A stretch of DNA of 64,000 bases from Rhodanobacter sp. DHB23. Its GTDB lineage: Bacteria > Pseudomonadota > Gammaproteobacteria > Xanthomonadales > Rhodanobacteraceae. Under the pieces are notes generated by a model. That model was not told where the DNA came from and did no database searches. It saw nothing but the letters and a program-made list of their open reading frames with translations. Below, piece after piece: positions 50,812-64,000 of this stretch. The stretch lies in the NCBI RefSeq assembly GCF_014842975.1, contig NZ_JACYXK010000029.1, forward strand, positions 372,001 through 436,000, read 5' to 3'. A program made the translations under genes and the position numbers. Position 1 is the stretch's first letter, and each line of letters starts with the position of its first letter.

Positions 50812-51599
50812 GCGAGGGCTTCGACGTCGACGAGCAGGTCCGTCGCCGCGGCGCAGCCGACACGGCAGGCACCGCCGCGCGTGGCGAGCAGCGCGAGCAG
50901 CGGCAAGGCGGCGGTGCAGGGGTTGCCGGCGGCCTCGCCCGTGAGTGCAACCGGTATCGGCGTCGGCGCGGCAGCATCGTCCGCCACGCGCAGGCGCAGG
51001 CGCGCCAGCGCGTTCACGCCGGCCCCGGGCGTCAGCAGCAGGGCGCAGCCGAAGGCATGGTCGCAGCCGGTCATCTCCAGCAATGGCCCACGCCCCGCAA
51101 TGTCGCTGCACACCAGCAGCACGGGGCGCCGCTCGGCGAGCGCCTGCGTCGCCGCTTCCAGCAGCGCGGCGCCGAAGGTGTACGCGCCCGCGCACACGGC
51201 GCTGGACGGTGCGCGGCAACCGGTGGCGATGGTCCAGTAACCGGCCGGCGCGTTGTGCACGGAATGATGGAAGCGGGTGGGCGACAACTCAGTTGGCGCG
51301 CGCGCCAGCGTGGTGCAGATCTCGTCGGTGATCACCTGATCGCCGTGGGCCGAGGCGAACACGCAAGCCAGTGCCGTCGGATCGTAACCGCCCATGGCCA
51401 GCGCCTGGCCGGCCACCTCCACCGCCAGGCGCACGCTGGCGGGGGCACGGCGACGTTCGTTCGCGGGCAACAGCGCGGCCACCGGTGCGGCGGCAACGGC
51501 AGGCGCCTCACCGGCAAGCAGGGCGCGCAACGCGGCGAAATCGCCGAGACGCGGCGACCACAGGCCGATGCCTTCGACATGCAGTTCCATCATGCTCAT
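50808..51599 (-). CDS. Beta-ketoacyl synthase-like chain length factor, APE locus
   Basis: A 263-residue truncated ketosynthase-like protein (Ketoacyl-synt_2 type), much shorter than a full KS. It retains the thiolase-fold N half (GYDPTALACVFASAHGDQ, RFHHSVHNAPAGYWTIATGCRAPSSAVCAGAYTFGAALLEA) but has no standard A-C-S-S nucleophile elbow and no downstream His motifs. In aryl-polyene clusters such proteins pair with the active KS and set chain length. ATG 51599 overlaps the KS stop by ATGA, supporting a heterodimer made from one message. Confidence 0.85.
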   Translation of the reverse strand: MSMMELHVEGIGLWSPRLGDFAALRALLAGEAPAVAAAPVAALLPANERRRAPASVRLAVEVAGQALAMGGYDPTALACVFASAHGDQVITDEICTTLARAPTELSPTRFHHSVHNAPAGYWTIATGCRAPSSAVCAGAYTFGAALLEAATQALAERRPVLLVCSDIAGRGPLLEMTGCDHAFGCALLLTPGAGVNALARLRLRVADDAAAPTPIPVALTGEAAGNPCTAALPLLALLATRGGACRVGCAAATDLLVDVEALA

Positions 51600-52792
51600 G
51601 GCGCACGTCCGAACACGAGGCAGGCGTTGTTGCCGCCGAAGCCGAAGGAGTTGCTGAGCGCCACGTCCACGCGGCGCTGCTCGCCCTGCCACGCGAACTG
51701 CGCGCCGCAGGCGGGATCGGGCGTGGCGGCGCCGACGTTGCCGGGCACGAAACCGTGCTCGATGGCCTGCAGCGCGATGGTCGCCTCCACGATGCCCGCC
51801 GCGCCCAGCGTGTGGCCGGTGCAGCCCTTGGTGGAACTCACCCGCGTGGTCGCGGGGAAGCGGCGCGCCACCAGTGCGGCTTCCATCGCGTCGTTCGCGC
51901 GGCTGGCGGTGCCATGCAGGTTCACGTAGTCGACTTGCGTCGCATCGATGCCGGCGCGCGCCAGCGCGGCATCCAGCGCCAGCTCCGCGCCGTGGCCGTC
52001 GGGATGTGGCGAGGACATGTGCCAGGCGTCGCTGGCCTCGCCATAGCCGAGCAGGCGCGGCGCGCGTGGCGCGGCGTCGATGCGTTCCAGCAGCGCGAAG
52101 CCGGCGGCCTCGCCGATCGAGATGCCGTCGCGGTCCGCGTCGAACGGGCGGCAGGCGGCGGGCGAGACCAGCTCCAGCGCGTTGAAGCCGAACAGCACGT
52201 TGTCGCACAGGCTGTCCACGCCGCCCACCACCGCCGCATCGGCCAGGCCCGCCGCGAGCAGGCGCGCGGCGCTGGCGAACACCTTGGCGCTGGACGAGCA
52301 GGCGGTGGAAATCGTGAGGCACGGCCCCTGCAGCGCCAGCGCGGCGGCGACGAAGGCGCCCAACGAGTGCGGCGCGTGCAGCGCGGGCCGGCGCAGGTCG
52401 GCGGGGAAGCGGCCTTCGGCATCGAGTCGGCGATACGCCTCCTCGGTGGCGCCGATGCTGGCGGTGGAGGTGCCCAGCAGCAGCGCCACGCGACGCGCGC
52501 CATGGCGCTCACGGACGGCGTGCACGCGTTCGAGGAAGCCATCCTGCTGCAGGCCCAGCCAGGCGAGGCGGTTGTTGCGGCAGTCCCAATCCGCCAGCGC
52601 GCCGGGCAGCGCCACGGCTTCCACGCCGTCCACGCGGCCGATCCAGCCCAGTTGCGGCGCACTGCCGAAATCGTTGCGGCGCAATCCCCCGCGGCCCTGT
52701 CGCAGCGCGGTGAATTGCGCCGCCAGTCCGCAGCCAAGCGCGGAGCTGACGGTGCTGGCACTGACCGCCAGCGGAATCATCGGTGTCGTCAT
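51596..52792 (-). CDS. Beta-ketoacyl-ACP synthase (FabF-type), APE locus
   Basis: A 398-residue condensing enzyme. The Cys-His-His active site is complete: nucleophile in ISTACSSSAK, first His in NLHGTASRANDAME, second in STKGCTGHTLGAAG, plus the C-terminal NSFGFGGNNACLVF. It would elongate the polyene by decarboxylative condensation with malonyl-ACP. Start 52792 begins the family's N-terminal strand. It is divergent from hemF (112-bp gap), and coupled downstream with the chain-length-factor-like gene and a glycosyltransferase. Confidence 0.92.
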   Translation of the reverse strand: MTTPMIPLAVSASTVSSALGCGLAAQFTALRQGRGGLRRNDFGSAPQLGWIGRVDGVEAVALPGALADWDCRNNRLAWLGLQQDGFLERVHAVRERHGARRVALLLGTSTASIGATEEAYRRLDAEGRFPADLRRPALHAPHSLGAFVAAALALQGPCLTISTACSSSAKVFASAARLLAAGLADAAVVGGVDSLCDNVLFGFNALELVSPAACRPFDADRDGISIGEAAGFALLERIDAAPRAPRLLGYGEASDAWHMSSPHPDGHGAELALDAALARAGIDATQVDYVNLHGTASRANDAMEAALVARRFPATTRVSSTKGCTGHTLGAAGIVEATIALQAIEHGFVPGNVGAATPDPACGAQFAWQGEQRRVDVALSNSFGFGGNNACLVFGRAP

Positions 52793-52886
52793 GGCGCAAG
52801 GGTAACAGGCCGGTCCGGCCCGGGCCGTCCATGCCATTTGATCCAGCGCAAGGCCGCGCGGGCCGCTCTTGCTAAGCTCGCGCTGA

Positions 52887-54729
<1,843 letters not shown>

Positions 54730-54741
54730 GCGCGGATGGCC

Positions 54742-55014
54742 TCAGCCGTGGCCGCGATGCGCTTCGACGAACGCACTGAGCTCGCGCAGGCTGGCGAAGA
54801 TGCGCTTGTTGTCGGGATGGTCGGAGCGCAGCTGGAAGCCGTACTGCTTGGACACCGCCAGCGCGATTTCCAGCGCGTCGATGGAGTCCAGCCCCAGCTC
54901 GCCGCCGAACAGCGGCGCGTCCGGGTCGAGTTTCGCGGGATCGACCGTTTCGAGGTTCAGGCTTTCGACGATCAGGGTAGCCAGCTTGTGCTGGACAGCG
55001 GTCAATTCGGCCAT
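54742..55014 (-). CDS. Acyl carrier protein, APE locus
   Basis: A 90-residue ACP. The phosphopantetheine serine is in LGLDSIDALEIA, with the preceding acidic loop DPDAPLFGGE. It would carry the growing aryl-polyene chain, analogous to the dedicated ACP (named XanC in Xanthomonas, from memory) of xanthomonadin synthesis. ATG 55014 gives the normal ACP length; the longer open frame upstream lacks similarity. It is divergent from the chorismatase gene and followed by the acyltransferase gene. Confidence 0.9.
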   Translation of the reverse strand: MAELTAVQHKLATLIVESLNLETVDPAKLDPDAPLFGGELGLDSIDALEIALAVSKQYGFQLRSDHPDNKRIFASLRELSAFVEAHRGHG

Positions 55015-55102
55015 GTGCGCAGAAGCTCGGGAAACGTCGTCGAAACGGTGAAAAGCGGCGGTGAAGTGTAACATGGCGTCCTTGTCATTCCCGGTTGCAG
55101 GC

Positions 55103-56095
55103 ATGGTCGAGGGTCGAAAAAGCAGGAGGGTCGAGAGCGACCTAGTGCGCGCGCCGCAGGTTTCCTACCGCATGGACGACCCCAGCGCCCTGCTGGCCGA
55201 ACCCGGCACGCTGGCGGTGTTCGGCTTCGGCAGGCACGTTGCCGGCAGCGGCGACCCGCGCTTGTTGCGCGTGCCGCTGGAGGCCTTTGATGGTCCCGCA
55301 CCCTGCGAGCTGTGGCAGGTGGACGGCCCGGTGCAGCACGGCCACCAAGGCGCGCTGTGCTGGTCGGCCGGCGGCGACTGGCTGTTCGCCGCACTGGAGC
55401 TGGACGAACGCGAGCACGGTGGCCCCGCGGGCGCGGCCCGGCTCGCCTACGCGCAGCTGCGCGACTTCGTCCGCGGCCGCGACGAGCGGCAGGTGCTGCG
55501 CATCTGGAACTACCAGGCCGCGATCAACCAGGGCGAGGGCGACGCCGAACGCTACAAGCTGTTCTGCGACGGCCGCGCCGAGGGCTGCGGCGACTGGTTC
55601 GCCGCCGGCTACCCCGCCGCCACCGCCATCGGCCACCACGGCGATCCGCACCTGCTGCAGGTCTACCTGCTCGCCAGCGCGCGTGCCGGCACGGCGGTGG
55701 AAAATCCACGCCAGGTCAGCGCATGGCGCTACCCGCGCCAGTACGGGCGCACCTCCCCCGGCTTCGCCCGCGCGATGCGCCTGCCCGCCGAGGACGCGCT
55801 GGCGATCTCGGGCACGGCGGCCGTGGTGGGCCACGCCTCCGCGCACGAAGGCGACGCCGTCGCGCAGCTCGGCGAAATCCTGCTCAACCTCGATGCCCTG
55901 CTGGCCAACGCCGGCATGCCCGCCGGCTTCGACACGCACGCGCCGCTGAAAGCCTATGTGCGCCACCCTGCCGACGCCGCGCGCGTGCGCGAGAAGCTGC
56001 AGCGGCGCCTGCCCGGCGTGCCCGTGCTGCTGCTGCACGGCGACGTCTGCCGCAGCGAGTTGCTAGTGGAACTGGACGGGTGGCGCTACGCCTGA
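55103..56095 (+). CDS. xanB2: XanB2-type chorismatase (hydroxybenzoate synthase)
   Basis: About 330 residues if ATG 55103 is the start; ATG 55073 and GTG 55145 (AGGAGGG upstream but distant) are alternatives. Typical chorismatase blocks are LAVFGFG, LRIWNYQAAINQGEGDAERYKLFCDGR, NPRQVSAWRYPRQYGRTSPGFARA, and ISGTAAVVGHASAHEGDAVAQLGEILLNL, whose Glu and Gly-Thr line the active site. XanB2 converts chorismate to 3- and 4-hydroxybenzoate, the first feeding xanthomonadin-type polyenes and the second ubiquinone. It is divergent from the ACP-acyltransferase pair, which fits the aryl-polyene role. Confidence 0.9.
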   Translation: MVEGRKSRRVESDLVRAPQVSYRMDDPSALLAEPGTLAVFGFGRHVAGSGDPRLLRVPLEAFDGPAPCELWQVDGPVQHGHQGALCWSAGGDWLFAALELDEREHGGPAGAARLAYAQLRDFVRGRDERQVLRIWNYQAAINQGEGDAERYKLFCDGRAEGCGDWFAAGYPAATAIGHHGDPHLLQVYLLASARAGTAVENPRQVSAWRYPRQYGRTSPGFARAMRLPAEDALAISGTAAVVGHASAHEGDAVAQLGEILLNLDALLANAGMPAGFDTHAPLKAYVRHPADAARVREKLQRRLPGVPVLLLHGDVCRSELLVELDGWRYA

Positions 56096-56150
56096 GCGCC
56101 GTGATTCCGCGCGCGCGGAATGATCGTGGCGCGCGCACGTGCCGCCGGGC

Positions 56151-57524
56151 TCACGGCGCCTTCTTCGTCGGCCGCTGCCAGCCGGAAATCGTGAGTTGCC
56201 GCCCGCGCGCCACGGTGAGCTCGCCCGCAGGAGCGTCCCTGGTGATCACCGAGCCCGCGCCGATGGTGGCTTGCGCGCCGATGGTCACCGGTGCCACGAG
56301 GGCGCTGTTGGAGCCGATGAAGGCGCCGTCCTCGATCCGCGTGGCAAACTTGTTCACGCCGTCGTAGTTGCAGGTGATGGTGCCGGCGCCGACGTTGACG
56401 TCGCGGCCGATCACGGTGTCGCCGAGGTAGCTGAGGTGGTTGGCCTTGCTACCTTCGCCGATGCGGGTCTTCTTGGTCTCGACGAAGTTGCCCACGTGCA
56501 CGCCGGCAGCCAGCTCGGTGCCGGGGCGCAGCCGCGCGAACGGGCCGATGGTGCAGGGGCCGTGGGTGACCACGCCTTCCAGGTCGCAGTGCGCCAGCAC
56601 CACGGTGCCGGCGGCGAGCCGCACGTCTTTCAGCCGGGTGAACGGGCCCACCCGCACCTCGTCGCCGAGATGCGTTTCGCCCTCGAGGATCACGTCGATG
56701 TCCAGTTCCACATCGCGGCCGTGGCTCACCTCGCCGCGCACGTCGATGCGCACGGGGTCGGCGAGGCGCACGCCGCCCAGCATCAGCGCATGCGTGGCGC
56801 GGCGACGGTATTCGGCCTCCAGGGCGGCCAGCTGCAACGCGTCGTTCGCACCCGAGGCTTCCACGGGATCGGCGCATTCCACGCTGAGCGCGGGGCGCTT
56901 TTCCTCGTTCGCCATCGCGAAGATGTCGGTGAGGTAGTACTCGCCCTGCGCGTTGTCGCGGTCGAGCCCGGCGATCCACACGCGCAACGCGGCGGCGGGC
57001 GCGACCAGGATGCCGGTGTTCACCACGTCGACCGCGCGCTGCTCGTCGTCGGCGTCCTTCTCCTCGATCACGCAGCGCACGTGTCCGTTGCCGTCGCGCA
57101 ACACGCGGCCGTAGCCACTCGGATCGGCGACGCGGATCGCCAGCAGGCCGAAACCGCCCTCCACCTGCGTGAGTCCGCGCAAGGTATCGGCGCGGGTCAG
57201 CGGCACGTCGCCGTAGAGCACCAGCACCCGCGCCGCGTCGGGCACGTCGGGCAACGCCTGCTCCACCGCGTGGCCGGTGCCGAGGCGCTCGGCCTGCAGC
57301 ACCCAGTGCAGGTCGGCCTCTCCCGCGAACGCGGCCTGCACCTGGTCGCCGCCGTGGCCGTACACCACGTGGATCGCCGCCGGCTGCAGCGCACGCGCGG
57401 TAGCCAGCACGTGCGCCAGCAGCGGGCGACCGGCCAGCGGCATCAGCACCTTGGGGCGCGTGGACTTCATGCGCGTGCCGGCACCGGCGGCGAGGACGAT
57501 GACGTGGAGGGGGGCGTTGCTCAT
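56151..57524 (-). CDS. glmU: Bifunctional UDP-N-acetylglucosamine pyrophosphorylase / glucosamine-1-P acetyltransferase
   Basis: A 457-residue enzyme making UDP-GlcNAc for peptidoglycan and lipopolysaccharide. The N-terminal uridyltransferase half begins [20 protein letters not shown], the nucleotide motif with its Arg and Lys. LYGDVPLT and the YYLTDIF segments follow. The C-terminal half is a left-handed beta-helix of hexapeptide repeats ([11 protein letters not shown]... through [22 protein letters not shown]) holding the acetyltransferase site. Length equals the E. coli enzyme. It lies a few kilobases from the atp operon, as in many gammaproteobacteria. Confidence 0.97.
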   Translation of the reverse strand: MSNAPLHVIVLAAGAGTRMKSTRPKVLMPLAGRPLLAHVLATARALQPAAIHVVYGHGGDQVQAAFAGEADLHWVLQAERLGTGHAVEQALPDVPDAARVLVLYGDVPLTRADTLRGLTQVEGGFGLLAIRVADPSGYGRVLRDGNGHVRCVIEEKDADDEQRAVDVVNTGILVAPAAALRVWIAGLDRDNAQGEYYLTDIFAMANEEKRPALSVECADPVEASGANDALQLAALEAEYRRRATHALMLGGVRLADPVRIDVRGEVSHGRDVELDIDVILEGETHLGDEVRVGPFTRLKDVRLAAGTVVLAHCDLEGVVTHGPCTIGPFARLRPGTELAAGVHVGNFVETKKTRIGEGSKANHLSYLGDTVIGRDVNVGAGTITCNYDGVNKFATRIEDGAFIGSNSALVAPVTIGAQATIGAGSVITRDAPAGELTVARGRQLTISGWQRPTKKAP

Positions 57525-57618
57525 GCGTGTCGGCCGTGACGTAGGTTGGCCGGGAAGTCTATCAGCCCACCCTGCCGGACTCCGGCCAGCCGGGTGGCGG
57601 CCGGCTGGCGACACCGGC

Positions 57619-58164
57619 TCAGCCTTTCGCCGGCGCGGACGACACCGTCGCCTTGCCGGCGCGGCATTCGAAACGGAACGCATACACCAGGCTGAACGGC
57701 TTGCTCTCGTCATCCACCTTGTGAGTGTTGCCGTCCGCGTCGGCGGCCCAATGGCTGATCTGCAGCGGTGCGAACCGCCATTGCATCACCGCCGTGCGCA
57801 CCGCGTCGAAGAACTGCGGCGGCACCGGCGCGGCGGGTCCGCCGGCCGCCGGATAGCGCCGCACGTCGTTCGCCTTGCCCGCGGCGTCCACGATCACCTG
57901 CGCCTGCACGTCCACGGCCGGCGGACACGCCGCGAGCAGTGCCGGCGGATAGTCCGGCAACACGCGCTGGATCGTCCCGCCGCCCGTCGCGACATCGCCC
58001 AGCGCCAGCGTGTAATGCGCCATCTGGCCATCGTCGACCATGTGGTAGCTCGTCGAGCCCTCGTTGGGCGCCTTGGCGGGCGGCCTGGCGACGGTGGCGC
58101 ACCCCGCCATGCCCAGCAGCAACAGGCCCGGCAACCCTGCTCCCATGCGTTTCGCCACGGTCAT
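57619..58164 (-). CDS. Lipoprotein with TonB C-terminal-like domain
   Basis: A 181-residue protein with a lipobox (LLLGMAGC, Cys near residue 22). The rest resembles a TonB C-terminal domain: [46 protein letters not shown], then a [17 protein letters not shown] stretch that matches the family's [FY]xxAxxxAVxxWRFxP pattern. As a lipoprotein without a membrane anchor to ExbB it is unlikely to energise receptors; a stand-alone envelope role is more likely. Start 58164 is the signal-peptide methionine. Function unknown. Confidence 0.72.
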   Translation of the reverse strand: MTVAKRMGAGLPGLLLLGMAGCATVARPPAKAPNEGSTSYHMVDDGQMAHYTLALGDVATGGGTIQRVLPDYPPALLAACPPAVDVQAQVIVDAAGKANDVRRYPAAGGPAAPVPPQFFDAVRTAVMQWRFAPLQISHWAADADGNTHKVDDESKPFSLVYAFRFECRAGKATVSSAPAKG

Positions 58165-58252
58165 GCTCCGCTCGTCGAATGACGGCGAAGCTATCAGACT
58201 ACATGTGTAATTTAAAGCATTGCCTGCACGGCTGCGGCTGCGACCGGATGCC

Positions 58253-58277
58253 AAAACGCCGGCACGAAGCCGGCGTT
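58253..58277 (-). terminator. Intrinsic terminator of the atp operon
   Basis: AACGCCGGC (58255-58263) and GCCGGCGTT (58269-58277) form a 9-bp stem. On the reverse strand TTTT follows. It lies about 100 bp after the atpC stop and upstream of the TonB-like lipoprotein gene. Confidence 0.85.
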
Positions 58278-58372
58278 CTTTCCCGCAATGCTCGTCGAAG
58301 CGGCCGCTTCATCCCCGAGTGCGGCCATGGATGGCCGCCCGTTTGATCTTCGCGATCAGGATGATCGCAAGC

Positions 58373-58801
58373 TCAATGCCTGAGGTTCTTGCGCAGCCGC
58401 TCCAGCGCCTGCAGCTGCGCCATCGCCATCGCCAGCTTGGCTTGCGCCTCGGCCACGTCGACGGCATCGCTGCGGTTGGCCAGCGCGTCCTCGGCTTCCT
58501 TCTTGGCGCGCTGCGCGGCGGCCTCGTCGATGTCCTCGGAACGGATCGCCGTGTCGGCCAGCACCGTCACGGACTGCGGCTGCACCTCGAGGATGCCGCC
58601 GCCGGTGAGCGAGATGTCGATCTTCTCGCCATTGGCCTCGGTCACGACGACCTTGCCCGGCTTGAGGCGGGTGATCAGCGGGGCGTGGCGGGGCGTGATG
58701 CCCAGCTCGCCGATTTCGCCGGTGGCGACGACCATCGTCGCCTCGCCGGAATAGATCGCGGCCTCGGCGCTGACGACTTCGACACGGATGGTGGTGGTCA
58801 T
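58373..58801 (-). CDS. atpC: ATP synthase F1 epsilon subunit
   Basis: A 142-residue subunit: beta-sandwich N-terminal domain ([41 protein letters not shown]) and a two-helix C-terminal hairpin ([22 protein letters not shown]). It inhibits ATP hydrolysis and links gamma to the rotor. Last gene of the operon, 42 bp after atpD, followed by a terminator. Confidence 0.96.
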   Translation of the reverse strand: MTTTIRVEVVSAEAAIYSGEATMVVATGEIGELGITPRHAPLITRLKPGKVVVTEANGEKIDISLTGGGILEVQPQSVTVLADTAIRSEDIDEAAAQRAKKEAEDALANRSDAVDVAEAQAKLAMAMAQLQALERLRKNLRH

Positions 58802-58843
58802 GATGGTTCTCGCTGCGCTCGAAGGGGTCCGGAAGAAGGTCGC

Positions 58844-60298
<1,455 letters not shown>

Positions 60299-60357
60299 TT
60301 AAGTGTCTGTTGCGGCGCCGCTGCGCGTCGCCAAAATTCTTTTGAGAGCAACTGCGG

Positions 60358-61275
60358 TCAAACCGCAGCAGCCCCTCCTACGATTTCGCTGATTTCCTGC
60401 GTGATCGCCGCCTGGCGGGTCTTGTTGTAGACCAGCGTCAACGTGTCGATCACCTTGTTCGCGTTGTCCGACGCGCTCTTCATCGCGACCATGCGCGCGG
60501 CGTGCTCGCTGGCGAGGTTCTCCAGCACGCCCTGGTACACCACCGACTCGATGTAGCGGCCCAGCACGTGCTCCAGCACGGCCTGCGCATCGGGTTCGTA
60601 GATGTAGTCCCAGTCGTGGGCCTGCTCCAGCGTGATGCCGGCCTGCGCCGACTCGCCGGAAGCCTGCTGTGCCGCCATCTCCGCGGCCACCAGCGGCAGC
60701 GGCAGCAGCGCGTCGATGGTGGGCTTCTGCGTCATGGTGTTGACGAAGTCGTTGTAGGCAAGGAACACGCGGTCCAGGCCGTTCGCCTCGTACGCGTCCA
60801 GCACCACCTTGATGACGCCGACCAGTTGCTCGAGCTTCGGGCGCTCGCCCAGGTGGGTGACGCTGCCGGCGAGGTTCACGCCCTTGATGCGGCGGAAGAA
60901 CTGCAGCGCCTTCTGGCCGATCGCCACCACGTCGACCTGCACGCCTTTGTCCTGCCACTCGCGGATCGCGGGCAGCAGCCGGCGGAACATGTTGGAGTTC
61001 AGGCCGCCGCACAGGCCGCGGTCGGTGGAGACCACGATGTAGGCCACCCGTGCCACGTTCCCGCGCTCGACCAGGAACGGATGCTTGAAGTCCGTGCTGG
61101 CCTGCGCCACGTGCGCGATCACCTTGCGCATGGCGCGCGCATAGGGGCGCGAGGCCTTCATCAGATCCTGCGCCTTGCGGATCTTCGAGGCCGAGACCAT
61201 CTCGAGCGCGCGCGTCACCTTGCGCATGTTCTGCGTGCTCTTGATCTTGGTTTTGATTTCGCGTCCGCTTGCCAT
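60358..61275 (-). CDS. atpG: ATP synthase F1 gamma subunit
   Basis: A 305-residue central-stalk subunit. The N-terminal helix has [32 protein letters not shown] and the C-terminal helix has [40 protein letters not shown], the two ends of the coiled-coil rotor shaft. It is about 18 residues longer than E. coli gamma, the extra lying in the middle domain. A long inverted repeat separates it from atpA upstream. Confidence 0.97.
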   Translation of the reverse strand: MASGREIKTKIKSTQNMRKVTRALEMVSASKIRKAQDLMKASRPYARAMRKVIAHVAQASTDFKHPFLVERGNVARVAYIVVSTDRGLCGGLNSNMFRRLLPAIREWQDKGVQVDVVAIGQKALQFFRRIKGVNLAGSVTHLGERPKLEQLVGVIKVVLDAYEANGLDRVFLAYNDFVNTMTQKPTIDALLPLPLVAAEMAAQQASGESAQAGITLEQAHDWDYIYEPDAQAVLEHVLGRYIESVVYQGVLENLASEHAARMVAMKSASDNANKVIDTLTLVYNKTRQAAITQEISEIVGGAAAV

Positions 61276-61295
61276 GCTCTTCGCTCGCTATGCTC

Positions 61296-61384
61296 GCTCG
61301 GGGATTCGGGATTGGAGATTCGGGATTCGGAACGACGCTGCTTGCGGTTCTTTCGAATCCCCAATCCCGACTCCCGAATCCCGG
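61296..61384. repeat. GGGATTCGGG-type inverted repeat inside the atp operon
   Basis: The left arm contains GGGGATTCGGGATTGG and GGGATTCGG, the right arm TCGAATCCCCAATCCCG and CCCGAATCCCGG. It is a second copy of the element at 45228-45322, sharing the loop end GTTCTTTCGAATCCC. It fills nearly all of the 113-bp gap between atpA and atpG. Confidence 0.88.
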
Positions 61385-61388
61385 CTCC

Positions 61389-62939
<1,551 letters not shown>

Positions 62940-62977
62940 GGGTCGATATCCTGAAATTTGAAAGCTTTTTCAAGAGT

Positions 62978-63121
62978 CCGGCCACGGATGGCCGGTTTTG
63001 CTCTTCTGCGAAAGGACTTCGCATGAAACTTTTAGTTGTCCAACCACGGATGGCTGGTTTTTGCTCTTCGCGAAACGGACTTCGCGTGAAACCTTATGTT
63101 TGTCCAGCCACGGATGACCGG
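62978..63121. repeat. Three tandem hairpin repeats between atpA and atpH
   Basis: The hairpin core CCGGCCACGGATGGCCGG (62978-62995) recurs as CCAACCACGGATGGCTGG (63040-63057) and CCAGCCACGGATGACCGG (63104-63121), with a 62-64 bp period. Between the cores the spacer TTTTGCTCTTC(T)GCGAAA(C)GGACTTCGC is repeated too, itself able to pair GCGAA with TTCGC. The repeats fill most of the 196-bp gap between the two genes. A related core, GCGGCCATGGATGGCCGC, lies after atpC at 58319-58336. Confidence 0.85.
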
Positions 63122-63135
63122 ATTTCGCGCGGAAC

Positions 63136-63666
63136 TTAAACCAGTGCGCCGCTCAGGCGTTCCAGGCGCCCGCGTGCGGAACCATCGATCACTTCGCTGC
63201 CGGTGTCGACCACCACGCCGGCCAGCAGCGAGGCATCGACCGATGTTTCCAGTTCGATCTCGCGCTTGAAGCGGCGCTTCAGCGAAGCCTTGAGCTGCTC
63301 GGCCTGCGCGGCGTCCAGCGCCATCGCGCTGGTCACCTTGACCAGCAGCTGCGACTCGGACTCGCGACGATACTGCTCGTACAGCGCCGCCACTTCCGGC
63401 AGCAGCGCCATGCGGCGGTTTTCGGCCATTTCGCCCAGGAACTGCGCGAACGGCGCATCGGCGGCCATGCCCTCGGGCAGATGCAGCGCCACCAGTTGCG
63501 CCGGCTGCACGCGCGGGTCACCGCCCAGTGCGGCCACGCGCGCGTCCTGCGCCACGGCCGCGGCGAACGCCAGCGCCTGCGACCACGTGGGCAGCGTGGC
63601 GCTGGCATGCGCCAACTCGAACGCGGCGCGGGCGTAGGGACGGGCGAGGGTGATTGCCTGGGCCAT
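63136..63666 (-). CDS. atpH: ATP synthase F1 delta subunit
   Basis: A 176-residue subunit connecting F1 to the peripheral stalk. The N-terminal helical bundle begins ITLARPYARAAFELAHASA and the C terminus has the conserved SLLAGVVVDTGSEVIDGSARGRLERL. Length is normal. It starts 3 bp after the atpF stop, so the two are tightly coupled. Confidence 0.96.
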   Translation of the reverse strand: MAQAITLARPYARAAFELAHASATLPTWSQALAFAAAVAQDARVAALGGDPRVQPAQLVALHLPEGMAADAPFAQFLGEMAENRRMALLPEVAALYEQYRRESESQLLVKVTSAMALDAAQAEQLKASLKRRFKREIELETSVDASLLAGVVVDTGSEVIDGSARGRLERLSGALV

Positions 63667-63669
63667 GGA

Positions 63670-64000
63670 TCAGACCTCGGCGGCGAGCTGGTCGAGCAAC
63701 GCCTTGTGCGTGGAGGCATCCACCTCGCGCTGCACGATCTTCGAGGCGCCCTGCACGGCCAGCGCACCCACGCGCTCGCGCAGCTGCTCGCGCGCCTGCT
63801 GTGCCATCGCGGCGATGTCGTCCTGCGCCACGGCCTTCAGGCGGTTGATCTCGACGATGGCGTCGGCACGGGCCTTGTCGAGGATGCCGTTGGCCTGCTG
63901 CTGCGCCTTGTCGATGATCTCCGACGCCTGCTGGCGCGCCTTGCGGATCTCGTCCGCCACCTTGGTGTCGGCGTCCTTCAGCTCGGCATGCGCACGCTCG
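63670..64000 (-). CDS. atpF: ATP synthase F0 b subunit, C-terminal part (runs off the window end)
   Basis: About 110 residues are visible, continuing beyond 64000. The sequence is a long charged helix ([38 protein letters not shown]) ending [11 protein letters not shown], the dimeric peripheral-stalk part of subunit b. The N-terminal membrane anchor is outside the window. Position directly before atpH confirms identity. Confidence 0.95.
   Translation of the reverse strand, partial: ERAHAELKDADTKVADEIRKARQQASEIIDKAQQQANGILDKARADAIVEINRLKAVAQDDIAAMAQQAREQLRERVGALAVQGASKIVQREVDASTHKALLDQLAAEV

Overview
The window is a GC-rich, gene-dense chromosomal segment with no phage, integron, CRISPR or rRNA locus. 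Several features point to Xanthomonadales, most likely family Rhodanobacteraceae (Dyella/Rhodanobacter/Frateuria-like). These are a XanB2-type chorismatase beside aryl-polyene (xanthomonadin-type) synthase genes, a Clp/CRP-type operator, paired M61 peptidases, many secreted peptidases, and GGGATTCGGG-type and CTCTCCC-type intergenic repeats. The family assignment is an inference from gene content; there is no 16S gene here.

Layout. Positions 1-3.3 kb hold a partial Na+/H+-type antiporter, comM, ubiK and a P-II gene (glnB). From 3.4 to 7.4 kb a cobalamin riboswitch precedes a class Ia ribonucleotide reductase operon (nrdA, nrdB). From 7.4 to 11 kb there are a TetR regulator with a tandem perfect operator over its start codon, a CPBP membrane protease, and a BlaI/M56 (BlaR1-like) pair behind a 17-bp-armed operator. 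From 11 to 25 kb lie a dipeptidyl peptidase IV, a thioesterase, an S53 peptidase, a GST, a divergent LysR/aldo-keto reductase pair, a NodB-type deacetylase, a YfaP/TPR protein, an M1 peptidase, queF and a lipoprotein.

From 25.4 to 32.6 kb is a five-gene reverse-strand operon whose genes all overlap by a few bases. It encodes a membrane-anchored HEAT-repeat protein, a processive GT2 glycosyltransferase, a TPR plus outer-membrane beta-barrel protein, a membrane LTA-synthase/phosphoglycerol-transferase-like enzyme and a secreted GH18-like protein. It resembles a synthase-dependent exopolysaccharide system that I do not recognise as any named one. A consensus CRP/Clp box lies about 400 bp upstream. 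This is the best candidate for an undescribed system.

From 33.5 to 45 kb come an RsuA-type pseudouridine synthase, a RIO-kinase gene broken by an in-frame TAG, tRNA-Arg(CCG), two M61 peptidases flanking an outer-membrane protein with a pyrimidine-tract insertion, an amino-acid permease, a 194-bp element with terminal inverted repeats, and divergent speA/speE. From 45 to 50 kb are a small membrane protein, a periplasmic protein, an orphan ParA, sixA and a cardiolipin-synthase-like lipoprotein. From 50 to 56 kb is a compact aryl-polyene locus: ACP, acyltransferase, ketosynthase, chain-length-factor-like protein, GT2 and divergent xanB2, with hemF embedded on the opposite strand. From 56 kb to the end are glmU, a TonB-like lipoprotein and the reverse-strand ATP synthase genes atpC-D-G-A-H-F (atpF cut by the window edge), with two kinds of repeat inside the operon.
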